Assembly (NCBI GenBank): GCA_900320925.1
Contig: ONUD01000116.1
Location: 1 to 9,503 of the forward strand
DNA from: an uncultured Eubacteriales bacterium
Lineage (GTDB): Bacteria > Bacillota > Clostridia > Oscillospirales > Acutalibacteraceae
Direction: 5' to 3'
Length of the DNA stretch: 9,503 bases
Shown: one piece after another, positions 1 through 6,774 of the stretch
How positions within the stretch are numbered: position 1 is the stretch's first letter
How the letters are laid out: every line of letters begins with the position of its first letter
Program-made: the position numbers and the translations under genes
Notes under the pieces: generated by a model
What the model saw: the letters and a program-made list of their open reading frames with translations, nothing else
Databases searched by the model: none
Told to the model about the DNA's origin: nothing

Positions 1-1
1 C

Positions 2-1510
2 CTGAGCAACAGTTCTCAGGCTGAGGCTTTGGCAGCTGCGTTAGCAACAATCTCTGAGGGTTCAGAGGACTTCAAGATGAGAACCATTACAGGCAGTGCT
101 ATTGAAACAAACGTTAATGTAGAGAGTGGTTACTACTTGATTGTTTCTAACGGTGATAACGTAAAAACTGAACCGATTCTTGTCGATGTTCAGAATCAGA
201 ATGCAACGATTGCTTCTCTCAAATGGTCTGAAGTGGATGTTGATAAAATCATCACAGATATCTCCAAGGGAACAATAACCACTGCTGGCGATTATATCAA
301 TTCCGATGCGACAGATGAAAACCAGGTTTCTCACTATGGTCAGGCTCTTGGTGGAAGTACTGTTTCGTTCAAGATTGATACAGAGTTCCCGAACTATAAT
401 GCAAAAGTAGCTACCAACAACACAGATATCACTGACTTTGTGATTACTGATACTCCTGATAATACACTTGTTATCAATAATGGCAATATCTCTACAGATG
501 CTATTCATATCAAGGTGACAGATGGATCAGACGTATTTGTATCTGGAACTGCTGGTGCAGGAGAAACTGCTCTTGTTCAGATTGCTCCTGGTATCACTAC
601 CGGTGACTTTAAGCTGGAAGAAATTGCAGCTGTTGCTGATACACCGTATGATGACAATGGCACACCTGATAATGATGCAGACGATACTGCGTTTGCTAAA
701 GGTCACGGAAAAGGCTTCAAAGTCACATTTAGCGATGCTTTTGTACTGGCACATGGCGGCGCAACAGTAGAAATCACTTATGATGCAGTGCTTTCCACAG
801 ATCCTTATCTTGCTTCTGACGATCTTTCAAATGACAACAAAGTCAAGTTGACCTACAGCAACAACTATGATACTGGTATCGGTAGTTATGATCCGAACGG
901 TGATCCCGATCCGAATACCCCGAAAGAAACTGATGAAAAGAAAGATGTCATCGTTTGCACAGACTTCACAGTAAACAAGTTGGATGAAAATGGCGATCCT
1001 ATCAAGGGTGCTAAATTTAAGCTCCTGAAACTCAAGACTGGTGAGACGGCTGCTACAGCTGCTGATGCTCTTGCTTTGGGTGCCGACAAGTGGGATGAAA
1101 TTGAGGAAATTGATGGTACAGTCAATCAGCAGCAGTCAATTACAGGTAAAGACACATTTGAATTCAAGGGTCTTACCGAAGGTTGGTATAAGATTGTTGA
1201 GACACAGGCTCCTACAACAATTGGTTCCAATGGTCAGCCGATTCCTACCGAGTATGTAACAGTAGATGATTCTGTATTCCAGATCACTAACACTGGTTCA
1301 AAATCTACTACTTACACAACGACCTTTAACTTTACAAACAATCCTAATATCAATGACCGTGCTTTGAGCATCCAGAACTTCAAAGGTCAGACCCTCCCCG
1401 GCACTGGTGGTATCGGTACTTACCTGTTCACCTTTGGTGGTGCAGCTGTTATCCTGATGGCTGGTGCAATGTTCGTACTCTACATGAAGAAAAGAGAAGT
1501 TGAAGAATAA
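2..1510 (+). CDS. Major pilin (fimbrial isopeptide D2 + CnaB, LPGTG-anchored), 5' partial
   Basis: This is a secreted pilus backbone subunit, polymerised and wall-anchored by sortases. The frame is open from base 2 with no stop, so the signal peptide and N-terminus lie upstream; the TTG at 29 is not a real start. 502 residues are visible. Seen: a first-domain end (GYYLIVSNGD), a D2-type fimbrial isopeptide domain running from VDVDK (Lys codon 245) to YSNNY (Asn codon 860), and a SpaA/CnaB domain with Lys (977), E-box ETQAP (Glu 1199) and LSIQN (Asn 1376), the expected isopeptide triad. The C-terminus has LPGTG (1394-1408), a hydrophobic segment and a KKRE tail. No canonical WxxxVxVYPK pilin motif is visible; the Lys in SLKWSEVDVDK is the nearest candidate. 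Odd features are two Asp/Asn-rich loops (about 647-685 and 887-920) and a Cys just before the CnaB domain. The T-ending Ala/Gly codons differ from the downstream genes and suit high expression. Confidence 0.93.
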   Translation: MSNSSQAEALAAALATISEGSEDFKMRTITGSAIETNVNVESGYYLIVSNGDNVKTEPILVDVQNQNATIASLKWSEVDVDKIITDISKGTITTAGDYINSDATDENQVSHYGQALGGSTVSFKIDTEFPNYNAKVATNNTDITDFVITDTPDNTLVINNGNISTDAIHIKVTDGSDVFVSGTAGAGETALVQIAPGITTGDFKLEEIAAVADTPYDDNGTPDNDADDTAFAKGHGKGFKVTFSDAFVLAHGGATVEITYDAVLSTDPYLASDDLSNDNKVKLTYSNNYDTGIGSYDPNGDPDPNTPKETDEKKDVIVCTDFTVNKLDENGDPIKGAKFKLLKLKTGETAATAADALALGADKWDEIEEIDGTVNQQQSITGKDTFEFKGLTEGWYKIVETQAPTTIGSNGQPIPTEYVTVDDSVFQITNTGSKSTTYTTTFNFTNNPNINDRALSIQNFKGQTLPGTGGIGTYLFTFGGAAVILMAGAMFVLYMKKREVEE

Positions 1511-1545
1511 TTCTATTCTGAGATTTTGAGTTTCTGACTAATATG

Positions 1546-1575
1546 CTTGCTCCCACTGCGGTGGGAGCAGGTTTT
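1546..1575 (+). terminator. Terminator-like hairpin after the pilin gene, possibly leaky
   Basis: An 11-bp GC-rich stem (1546-1556 with 1561-1571, one G-U pair) closed by a TGCG loop is followed at once by TTTT (1572-1575). It begins 35 bases after the pilin stop. The U-tract is short and continues into a second hairpin, so termination may be partial, which would give more pilin than sortase mRNA. The structure is read directly from sequence; its activity is inferred. An ATG at 1543 lies at the foot of this stem and has no Shine-Dalgarno, so I do not take it as the sortase start. Confidence 0.55.
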
Positions 1576-1613
1576 CCAAAAGGCTTGGTCGAAAGAGCAA
1601 GCCTTTTGGAAAA
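1572..1613. repeat. Perfect 16-bp inverted repeat (hairpin) upstream of sortase 1
   Basis: The arms 1572-1587 and 1598-1613 are perfectly complementary. The 10-base loop can form two more pairs capped by a GAAA tetraloop (1591-1594). It abuts the previous hairpin with no gap, and a candidate Shine-Dalgarno for sortase 1 (1621-1626) follows 7 bases later. There is no T-run after it, so it is not itself a + strand terminator. It could be an mRNA stability or processing element, part of an attenuator, or a small dispersed palindromic repeat. Confidence 0.7.
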
Positions 1614-1635
1614 TCAGGCGAAAGGAAAACCCCTT

Positions 1636-2709
1636 GTGGAAAGGATAAAGAGAATAGCAGGAAAGGTGCTTGCTTTTTTGAAATGGTTTGGCAAAGAAGC
1701 ATGGGACGTGCTGAAAAAGTACGGACGTGGCATTGCCAGAGCGTGGCGGTGGATAGCAAGAAAAGTGAGTGCTGTCATAAGATATATTAAAGTAAGACCG
1801 GCACTCATGCTGAGAATGCTGGGTGTGGTGTATTTTGCAGGGATAGCGGCGGTGGTGTACCCGATGTTTTCGCCGATTTACTCGCTGTCGACTGCAAAAA
1901 CGGTGATAGACAGCTACAATGAAACGGTGACAGACCTGCCGAGCAGTGAAATGGTGGAGATTTACCGCAATGCCCAGCAGTACAACACTGACCTTGCCAA
2001 CGGCGTCACTGACAGCCCCTACAGTATGTCGCTGAACCAGAAAGACAAAATACTGTGTTTCATAGAAGTTCCCTCAATAGAGGTGTACCTGCCGGTGTAT
2101 TACGGCACGACCGAAACCTCACTGAATAAAGGCTGCGGCTGGGTGAGGAATACAAGCCTGCCGATTGGCGGTGCAAGCACACACTGTGTCATTTCAGGTC
2201 ACACGGGCTTGCCTGCGGCAGATATGCTGACCCGCTTGGACGAAGTGAAAGAGGGCGACACGTTTTATATACACGTGCTTGACCGCATACTGGCTTATCA
2301 GGTGGACGACATCAAGGTGGTTTTGCCTCAGGAGGTCGAGAACCTGAACATCATTGCAGGGGAAGATCATGTTACATTGTTGACTTGCACCCCCTACGGA
2401 CTGAACACACACCGTCTTTTGGTGAGAGGCATTCGCACCGCTTATGTCAGAGGTCAGACAACGGCCGCAAGTGATGACGAGATTCCGATACAGATTGACA
2501 ATGACAGTGCCGAAAAAGGCTTGGATGCAGAGATTCTGCACCGTTTGGTGGTCATTATCGGGATAGGGATTGTCGCAGTGGTGGTGTATGTATTCTCGTG
2601 CATATGGCTGTTCAAGGAGCTGAAACACCGGATAGCGGTGGCTTCCGGCATTGAAGAAGATGAGATTCTGGAGGACGATGAGAGCGATGCCGAAGAAGAC
2701 GAAGAGTAG
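1636..2709 (+). CDS. Class C sortase 1 (pilin polymerase)
   Basis: This membrane transpeptidase joins pilin subunits through the sorting signal. With a GTG start at 1636 (AAAGGA at 1621-1626, 9-base spacer) it has 357 residues. An upstream in-frame ATG at 1543 would run translation through two hairpins and lacks a Shine-Dalgarno; TTG 1678 is a further alternative. Layout: a basic amphipathic N-terminal segment, TM1 (about residues 61-82), sortase core, TM2 (about 302-326) and a very acidic C-terminal tail. Catalytic residues: His in SGHTG (codon 2200), Cys in TLLTCTPYG (2386) and Arg in NTHR (2413). The core plus second TM fits class C. The lid region reads Asp-Ser-Pro-Tyr, not the usual Asp-Pro-aromatic. 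It follows the pilin gene and overlaps sortase 2. Family assignment is firm; substrate choice between the two pilins is not visible. Confidence 0.93.
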   Translation: MERIKRIAGKVLAFLKWFGKEAWDVLKKYGRGIARAWRWIARKVSAVIRYIKVRPALMLRMLGVVYFAGIAAVVYPMFSPIYSLSTAKTVIDSYNETVTDLPSSEMVEIYRNAQQYNTDLANGVTDSPYSMSLNQKDKILCFIEVPSIEVYLPVYYGTTETSLNKGCGWVRNTSLPIGGASTHCVISGHTGLPAADMLTRLDEVKEGDTFYIHVLDRILAYQVDDIKVVLPQEVENLNIIAGEDHVTLLTCTPYGLNTHRLLVRGIRTAYVRGQTTAASDDEIPIQIDNDSAEKGLDAEILHRLVVIIGIGIVAVVVYVFSCIWLFKELKHRIAVASGIEEDEILEDDESDAEEDEE

Positions 2710-3718
2710 TTATGCCACGCCGACCGAGGCAAAGGCAAAAAAGAAAAAAAAATCACGCATGAAACGCAGAATGCCGCTGGTAGGAATCTTTCTGTTGCTG
2801 GTAGGCGGTGTAGGCTTGTTCATGTACCCGATTATCAGTAACTGGCTGACGGAGTACACGGCACACTCTGCCATTGACAGCTACAACGATGCCATGCAGA
2901 AGATAGATGACGATACCATCAACAAGCTGGAACAGCAAGCGGCAGAATACAATAAATCGCTGAAAAGCCAGAATGTCAAGACTTCCACGGTCAGTTACGA
3001 TGACTTGTTGGCAGTATCCGATGCTATGGCCTACGTGGAGATTCCCAAGATTGGCGTATATTTGCCGGTGTACCATAACATGACGGACGAGATTCTGCAA
3101 AAAGGTATCGGACACATGAAAGGCACATCCCTGCCGTTGGGCGGTGAAAGCACCCATTCGGTGTTGGCAGGACACACAGGCTTGCCATCGGCAAAGCTGT
3201 TCACAGACATTGACCAGTTGGTGGAGGGAGATGCCTTTTACATCCACGTCCTGAATAAAGTATTGAAGTATGAAGTAGACCATATAGTCGTAGTACTGCC
3301 CAGCGATGCGAAAGACATTGCTATCGAGGAAGGCAAGGACTATGTTACATTGCTGACCTGTACACCATACGGCTTGAATACCCACCGACTGCTTGTCAGA
3401 GGAGCGAGAAAACCGTATGACATCAGTACCATGTCAAATGGTTCGGGTTACATGAGCTTTGATTCTTCGGAAGAAAAGATACCGGTACGCACAATTGTAT
3501 GGTACACAGCCGCCATTGTGGTGGGAATTATCACATTTGTGATTATGATGATTCTGCTGTTCCCGAATATGCAGACAGTGAAGAGAAACATTGAGACCCG
3601 CAAGGCAAGAAAAGCCGAAAAAGCCTTTGAAGCCCTGATTGCAGAGGAGGCTCGTCAGATAGAGGAGGCCAAAAGAGCTGCCGCCGAGGGATGGGCAGAT
3701 AGGGAGGATTCGTTATGA
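2687..3718 (+). CDS. Class C sortase 2 (pilin polymerase/assembly sortase)
   Basis: A second pilin-type sortase of 343 residues from ATG 2687, with GGAGG at 2670-2674 (12-base spacer). ATG 2678 (3-base spacer) and TTG 2651 are alternatives; all overlap the end of sortase 1. Seen: a Lys-rich N-terminal cytoplasmic stretch, TM1 (about residues 30-50), core with catalytic His163 in AGHTG, Cys225 in TLLTCTPYG and Arg234 in NTHR, TM2 (about 272-296), then a charged, probably helical tail rich in Ala, Glu, Lys and Arg. The block around Cys and Arg is identical in protein to sortase 1, but the DNA differs at many third positions, so the tandem copies are old. Unlike sortase 1, no Asp-Pro-aromatic lid motif is visible before the core; the place is held by VSYDDLLAVSD. 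It is coupled to the next gene by ATGA. Confidence 0.93.
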   Translation: MPKKTKSSYATPTEAKAKKKKKSRMKRRMPLVGIFLLLVGGVGLFMYPIISNWLTEYTAHSAIDSYNDAMQKIDDDTINKLEQQAAEYNKSLKSQNVKTSTVSYDDLLAVSDAMAYVEIPKIGVYLPVYHNMTDEILQKGIGHMKGTSLPLGGESTHSVLAGHTGLPSAKLFTDIDQLVEGDAFYIHVLNKVLKYEVDHIVVVLPSDAKDIAIEEGKDYVTLLTCTPYGLNTHRLLVRGARKPYDISTMSNGSGYMSFDSSEEKIPVRTIVWYTAAIVVGIITFVIMMILLFPNMQTVKRNIETRKARKAEKAFEALIAEEARQIEEAKRAAAEGWADREDSL

Positions 3719-5226
3719 AGAAGCATTTGCTTAAAAGAGTATCAGCGGCAATATTGATGCTCTGTATCTTGTGTTTGAGCGGTGCATGGACATCAGCGGC
3801 ACCACTCGTTCCCGAGGACGATATGGGATATATCCGCATACACGTTGACCCGATTGCAGAGGGGGCAGAAATGACCCTGTTTGAAGTCGGAGATTACATA
3901 GATTTCCATTTGGTTCTGAATGAAAAATTCAGGGACTGTGATACGTTCCTGTATGCCATTGATACAGCTGACGATTTAAAAGAAGTGGCAACGGATTTGG
4001 CAAATTATGCGATTGCCCAAGGCTATGAAGGGAAAACCGTGACTGTGAATGAGGACGGCAATGCAAGATTCGTGAATATTTCAACGGATATGAAGCTGTA
4101 CCTTATCATGCAGACATCCGGCTTTGACAAAGTGAAAGTGACCCCTATTTTCATGAGAATGCCCCTGTTTGAAGAAACCAGGTATCGTTACAAGGTGGAT
4201 ATACAGGCAAAGTACACCGACCAGACAGGCAAGAAAAAACAAAGCCCGATTATCCTGAATAAAACCGATACCGCCGGCAATCCGCTTGCCAAGGCAGGGT
4301 TTAAACTGGAGCAAAAAGTGTATATTGACAATGTACCGGAGGGTGCAGAGCGATTGCAGGACGAACAGGGCGTGTATTACTGGAAGCTTCTGACAGAGGA
4401 TTTGGTGACAAGCAAGTGCGGTCAGATTTTCGTGAACAACCTGCCGTTCGGTGTGTACCGCTTTACGGAAATCAAAGCACCGGCAGGCTATATTCTGGAT
4501 GATACACCGCATTTTGTCACAGTGAACTGCTATGGTCTGGCAAAGTTTGAAAATCAACAGTATGTGGCAGCCGAGGGAGAACCGGCGGAACTGACCGTTA
4601 TCAACCGTTCCGAAGATGAACCCAGCCCGCCGCCGGAAGAATCCAGCAAGCCTGACATTAGTATCCCTGATATCAGCTATCCTGAACCCAGTGATGTCAG
4701 TCATCCCAGTGAGCCGAGCGAACCGAGTTACCCGAGTTATCCGAGTGATCCAAGCTATCCGAGTAACCCGAGTCAACCCAGTGACATTAGCTATCCTGAT
4801 ATCAGCTATCCCAGTCAAACTGACTCCGATGTAACACATCCCGACATCAGTTACCCTGATATATCCAATCCTGACAGCAGTATTCCTGATATTAGTTACC
4901 CCGACATCAGTTATCCCGATATTAGCTATCCGGATATCAGCAACCCTGATATCAGTGAACCTGATATTAGTTATCCCGATATTAGCTATCCGGACGTCAG
5001 TTACCCTGATATCAGTTATCCTGATGTCAGCAACCCCGATATTGTCTATCCCGACATCAGTTATCCCAATGTTACACCAAGCAACAATGATGGCAAGGGT
5101 CCCTCCATCTACACGGGTGACAATGTTGGAAAGTACGTTATTACATCGGGAGTGATTGTGGTTTCGCTCGCTTCTTTCATTCTACTCTTTGCATTTTCTA
5201 ACAAAAAGAAAAAGACAAGTAAATAA
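3715..5226 (+). CDS. Minor/basal-type CnaB pilin with DISYP-repeat stalk
   Basis: A secreted surface protein of 503 residues, probably the minor or wall-anchored pilus subunit. The start ATG overlaps the sortase 2 stop (ATGA), with AGGGAGGA six bases upstream. Signal peptide: residues 1-28 (KKHLLKR, hydrophobic core, TSA-A). Residues about 35-165 resemble an N-terminal minor-pilin domain (YLIMQTSGFDKVKVTP). A CnaB domain follows at about 178-300, with Lys183, Glu252 in TEIKAPAGY and Asn297 as the likely isopeptide triad. Residues 313-452 are Pro-Ser-x and Pro-Asp-Ile-Ser-Tyr repeats, as in wall-spanning stalks. The C-terminus has SIYTGD (464-469), a TM segment (about 473-494) and KKKK: the layout of a sorting signal without the LPxTG consensus. 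The N-terminal domain name is a family-level inference; CnaB, repeats and anchor layout are seen. Confidence 0.9.
   Translation: MKKHLLKRVSAAILMLCILCLSGAWTSAAPLVPEDDMGYIRIHVDPIAEGAEMTLFEVGDYIDFHLVLNEKFRDCDTFLYAIDTADDLKEVATDLANYAIAQGYEGKTVTVNEDGNARFVNISTDMKLYLIMQTSGFDKVKVTPIFMRMPLFEETRYRYKVDIQAKYTDQTGKKKQSPIILNKTDTAGNPLAKAGFKLEQKVYIDNVPEGAERLQDEQGVYYWKLLTEDLVTSKCGQIFVNNLPFGVYRFTEIKAPAGYILDDTPHFVTVNCYGLAKFENQQYVAAEGEPAELTVINRSEDEPSPPPEESSKPDISIPDISYPEPSDVSHPSEPSEPSYPSYPSDPSYPSNPSQPSDISYPDISYPSQTDSDVTHPDISYPDISNPDSSIPDISYPDISYPDISYPDISNPDISEPDISYPDISYPDVSYPDISYPDVSNPDIVYPDISYPNVTPSNNDGKGPSIYTGDNVGKYVITSGVIVVSLASFILLFAFSNKKKKTSK
4651..5070 (+). repeat. In-frame Pro-Asp-Ile-Ser-Tyr repeat tract
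   Basis: About 140 codons encode a proline-punctuated stalk inside the minor pilin. I count 15 exact PDIS units plus variants PDVS, PDSS, PDIV and SDIS. The residue after Ser is mostly Tyr, sometimes Asn, Ile or Glu. An internal stretch (about 4699-4789) instead has a Pro-Ser-x three-residue period. Adjacent units differ at synonymous positions (GATATT, GATATC and GACATC for Asp-Ile; AGT and AGC for Ser), so this is a 15-base degenerate tandem repeat, not a fresh exact duplication. Confidence 0.93.
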
Positions 5227-5233
5227 TCATTCT

Positions 5234-5267
5234 GGCAGGTAAATTTTGATAATTTGCCTGCCTTTTT
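5234..5267 (+). terminator. Intrinsic terminator of the pilus operon
   Basis: A 12-bp stem (5234-5245 with 5251-5262, one G-T pair) has a 5-base loop and is followed by TTTTT (5263-5267). It lies 7 bases after the minor pilin stop. This is a textbook rho-independent terminator and separates the pilus genes from the next promoter. Confidence 0.92.
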
Positions 5268-5296
5268 GTTTGATCCCAATATTAGATAATTTGCTA

Positions 5297-5325
5297 TTGC
5301 AAAGTTAACCTCAATGATGTATAAT
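5297..5325 (+). promoter_or_regulatory. Sigma-A-type promoter for the SPFH/zinc-ribbon operon
   Basis: The -35 is TTGCAA (5297-5302) and the -10 is TATAAT (5320-5325), with a 17-base spacer. It lies between the pilus terminator and the SPFH gene. Transcription would start near 5332, leaving a leader of about 80 bases before ATG 5416. No operator is obvious. Confidence 0.8.
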
Positions 5326-5358
5326 ACAATAAATGGCATTATTTTTTTAATGTTGATA

Positions 5359-5390
5359 AAAATTTGTGCAAGTTATTCCGCACAAGTTTT
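5359..5390 (+). other. Leader hairpin upstream of the SPFH gene
   Basis: An 11-bp stem (5359-5369 with 5380-5390, one G-U pair) with a 10-base loop lies in the 5' leader. It ends 11 bases before the Shine-Dalgarno AGGAG (5402-5406). The core TTGTGC/GCACAA is perfect and the outer part is A-T only. The arm ends in TTTT but no free T-run follows, so it is a weak terminator at best. It could modulate translation or RNA stability. Confidence 0.4.
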
Positions 5391-5415
5391 GAAGAAAAAA
5401 TAGGAGTTGGTAAAA

Positions 5416-6768
5416 ATGGGAATTATTAGAGCAGCAATCAATTCAGTTGGCGGAGCATTGGCAGACTCGTACTTGGACGCATACCGCCCGTATCACATGG
5501 GAGTACGGACGGCTGTATGCCCGGGCGTGTTTGCGGACGACGGGACAGGCCGCAACACTAACACGAAGCGTGCCAACAATGTTATCAGCAACGGTTCCAA
5601 AATTGAGGTCAGTGCAGGACAACTGATGTGTGTCGTAGATGGCGGCAGGGTGGTTGACTACTCCGCCGAGCCGGGCTATTACACGGTAGCAAACTCTTCT
5701 GCACCCTCACTGTTCAACGGCGAGTTCAAGAAGTCTCTGGCAGACGGCTGGGACAGAATCAAGTTTGGCGGCAACCAGTACAAAGAACAGCGGGTGGTCT
5801 ATATCAACCTCCGTGCCATGGAGGGTATCAAGTTCGGCACAAAGACTCCTGTACCGTTTTTTGACGAGAAATACCAGATTGACGTAGCCGTGCGTGCATT
5901 TGGCACATTTTCGCTGAAAATTTCCGAGCCGTGGAAATTCTTCAATGAAGTGATACCGCAGGAGTGCATTTTTGAAGGAGCGTCTTTGGAGGCAGATGAC
6001 TTCCTGAATGACACCTTCATGTCGGAGTATCTGGGAGCGTTAGGTGAAGCTCTGAGCAATATGTCGGTAGATGGCATCATGCTGTCAAGGATTCCAACTC
6101 AGACAGGAAAGCTGTCACAATATATGCGGGAAGCCCTTGACCCGATCTGGAAAGAGCATAGGGGCATTGAAATCGTCAATGTCGGCATTTCGAGTATCAC
6201 TTATGATGATGATACCAAGAAGCTGCTGCAAAAGCGGAATGAAACGATGATTTACAATGACCCGAGCATGAGAGAAACATTCGTGCAGACATCCATTGCA
6301 AGAGGTATCGAAGCCGCAGGGTCGAATGCAGGGGGAGCTGCCAATGCATTTATGGGCATTGGTATGGGCATGAATGCCGCAGGAGCATTTATGGGTTCCG
6401 CCTCGAATACCAATCTCCAGCAGATGCAGATGCAGCAACAGCAGGTACAGCAGACACCGCCGCCTGTCCAGAAGCAGCCGACAGCCGCAACAAACGGCTG
6501 GGATTGCAGCTGCGGTCACAAGGGCAATACAGGCAAATTCTGTGCCGAGTGTGGAGCCAAGAAGCCGGAGCCGCAGGTATCAGGGGAATGGAAGTGCAGC
6601 TGTGGAGCAGTGAACAGCGGGAAATTCTGTGCTGAATGTGGAGCAAAGCGTCCTGAAACAAGAAAAGTCAAGTGTGACAAATGCGGCTATGAGCCTGATA
6701 TGACAAAGCCCATTCCGAAGTTCTGTCCTGAGTGCGGGGATCCGATCAACGAAGCAGATTATGTTTGA
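5416..6768 (+). CDS. SPFH-domain (YdjI/COG4260-like) protein with three C-terminal zinc ribbons
   Basis: A stomatin/prohibitin-like scaffold protein, 450 residues from ATG 5416 (AGGAG at 5402-5406, 9-base spacer; an in-frame TTG at 5407 lies right after that site and is rejected). The first 290 residues match the SPFH family related to B. subtilis YdjI and 'virion core' proteins: IRAAINSVGGALADSY, YYTV near residue 94, FFDEKYQIDVAV, FGTFSLKISEP. There is no TM segment; membrane contact is probably through the SPFH domain and partners. A Met/Gly/Ala-rich linker and a Gln/Pro tract (about 336-352) lead to three zinc ribbons: C364/C366/C376/C379, C394/C396/C405/C408 and C420/C423/C437/C440. In B. 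subtilis, YdjI acts with YdjG and YdjH at the membrane with PspA. The next genes here fit YdjG and the YdjH position. It is first in its operon. Confidence 0.88.
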   Translation: MGIIRAAINSVGGALADSYLDAYRPYHMGVRTAVCPGVFADDGTGRNTNTKRANNVISNGSKIEVSAGQLMCVVDGGRVVDYSAEPGYYTVANSSAPSLFNGEFKKSLADGWDRIKFGGNQYKEQRVVYINLRAMEGIKFGTKTPVPFFDEKYQIDVAVRAFGTFSLKISEPWKFFNEVIPQECIFEGASLEADDFLNDTFMSEYLGALGEALSNMSVDGIMLSRIPTQTGKLSQYMREALDPIWKEHRGIEIVNVGISSITYDDDTKKLLQKRNETMIYNDPSMRETFVQTSIARGIEAAGSNAGGAANAFMGIGMGMNAAGAFMGSASNTNLQQMQMQQQQVQQTPPPVQKQPTAATNGWDCSCGHKGNTGKFCAECGAKKPEPQVSGEWKCSCGAVNSGKFCAECGAKRPETRKVKCDKCGYEPDMTKPIPKFCPECGDPINEADYV

Positions 6769-6774
6769 ATGGAA

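Noticed and set aside
29..31. TTG as the start of the major pilin gene
   Set aside because: The same frame is open to base 2 without a stop, and the product from here has no signal peptide or N-terminal domain; the gene is cut by the window edge.
1543..1635. ATG 1543 as the sortase 1 start
   Set aside because: It has no Shine-Dalgarno, lies in the foot of a terminator-like hairpin, and the extra residues come from two palindromes. It remains possible but is less likely than GTG 1636.
2753..3385. Open frame on the - strand opposite sortase 2
   Set aside because: It lies wholly antisense to a sortase with intact catalytic motifs, and its Cys/Gln/His-rich composition matches no family I recognise.
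4081..4839. Long open frame on the - strand (252 codons) opposite the minor pilin
   Set aside because: It is antisense to a well-supported gene; its Ile/Thr/Arg-rich periodic sequence is the mirror of the DISYP repeat, with no domain or ribosome site.
4651..5070. Short-period repeats read as a CRISPR array
   Set aside because: The period is 15 bases, in frame, with no conserved repeats separated by unique spacers, and it encodes a proline-rich stalk.
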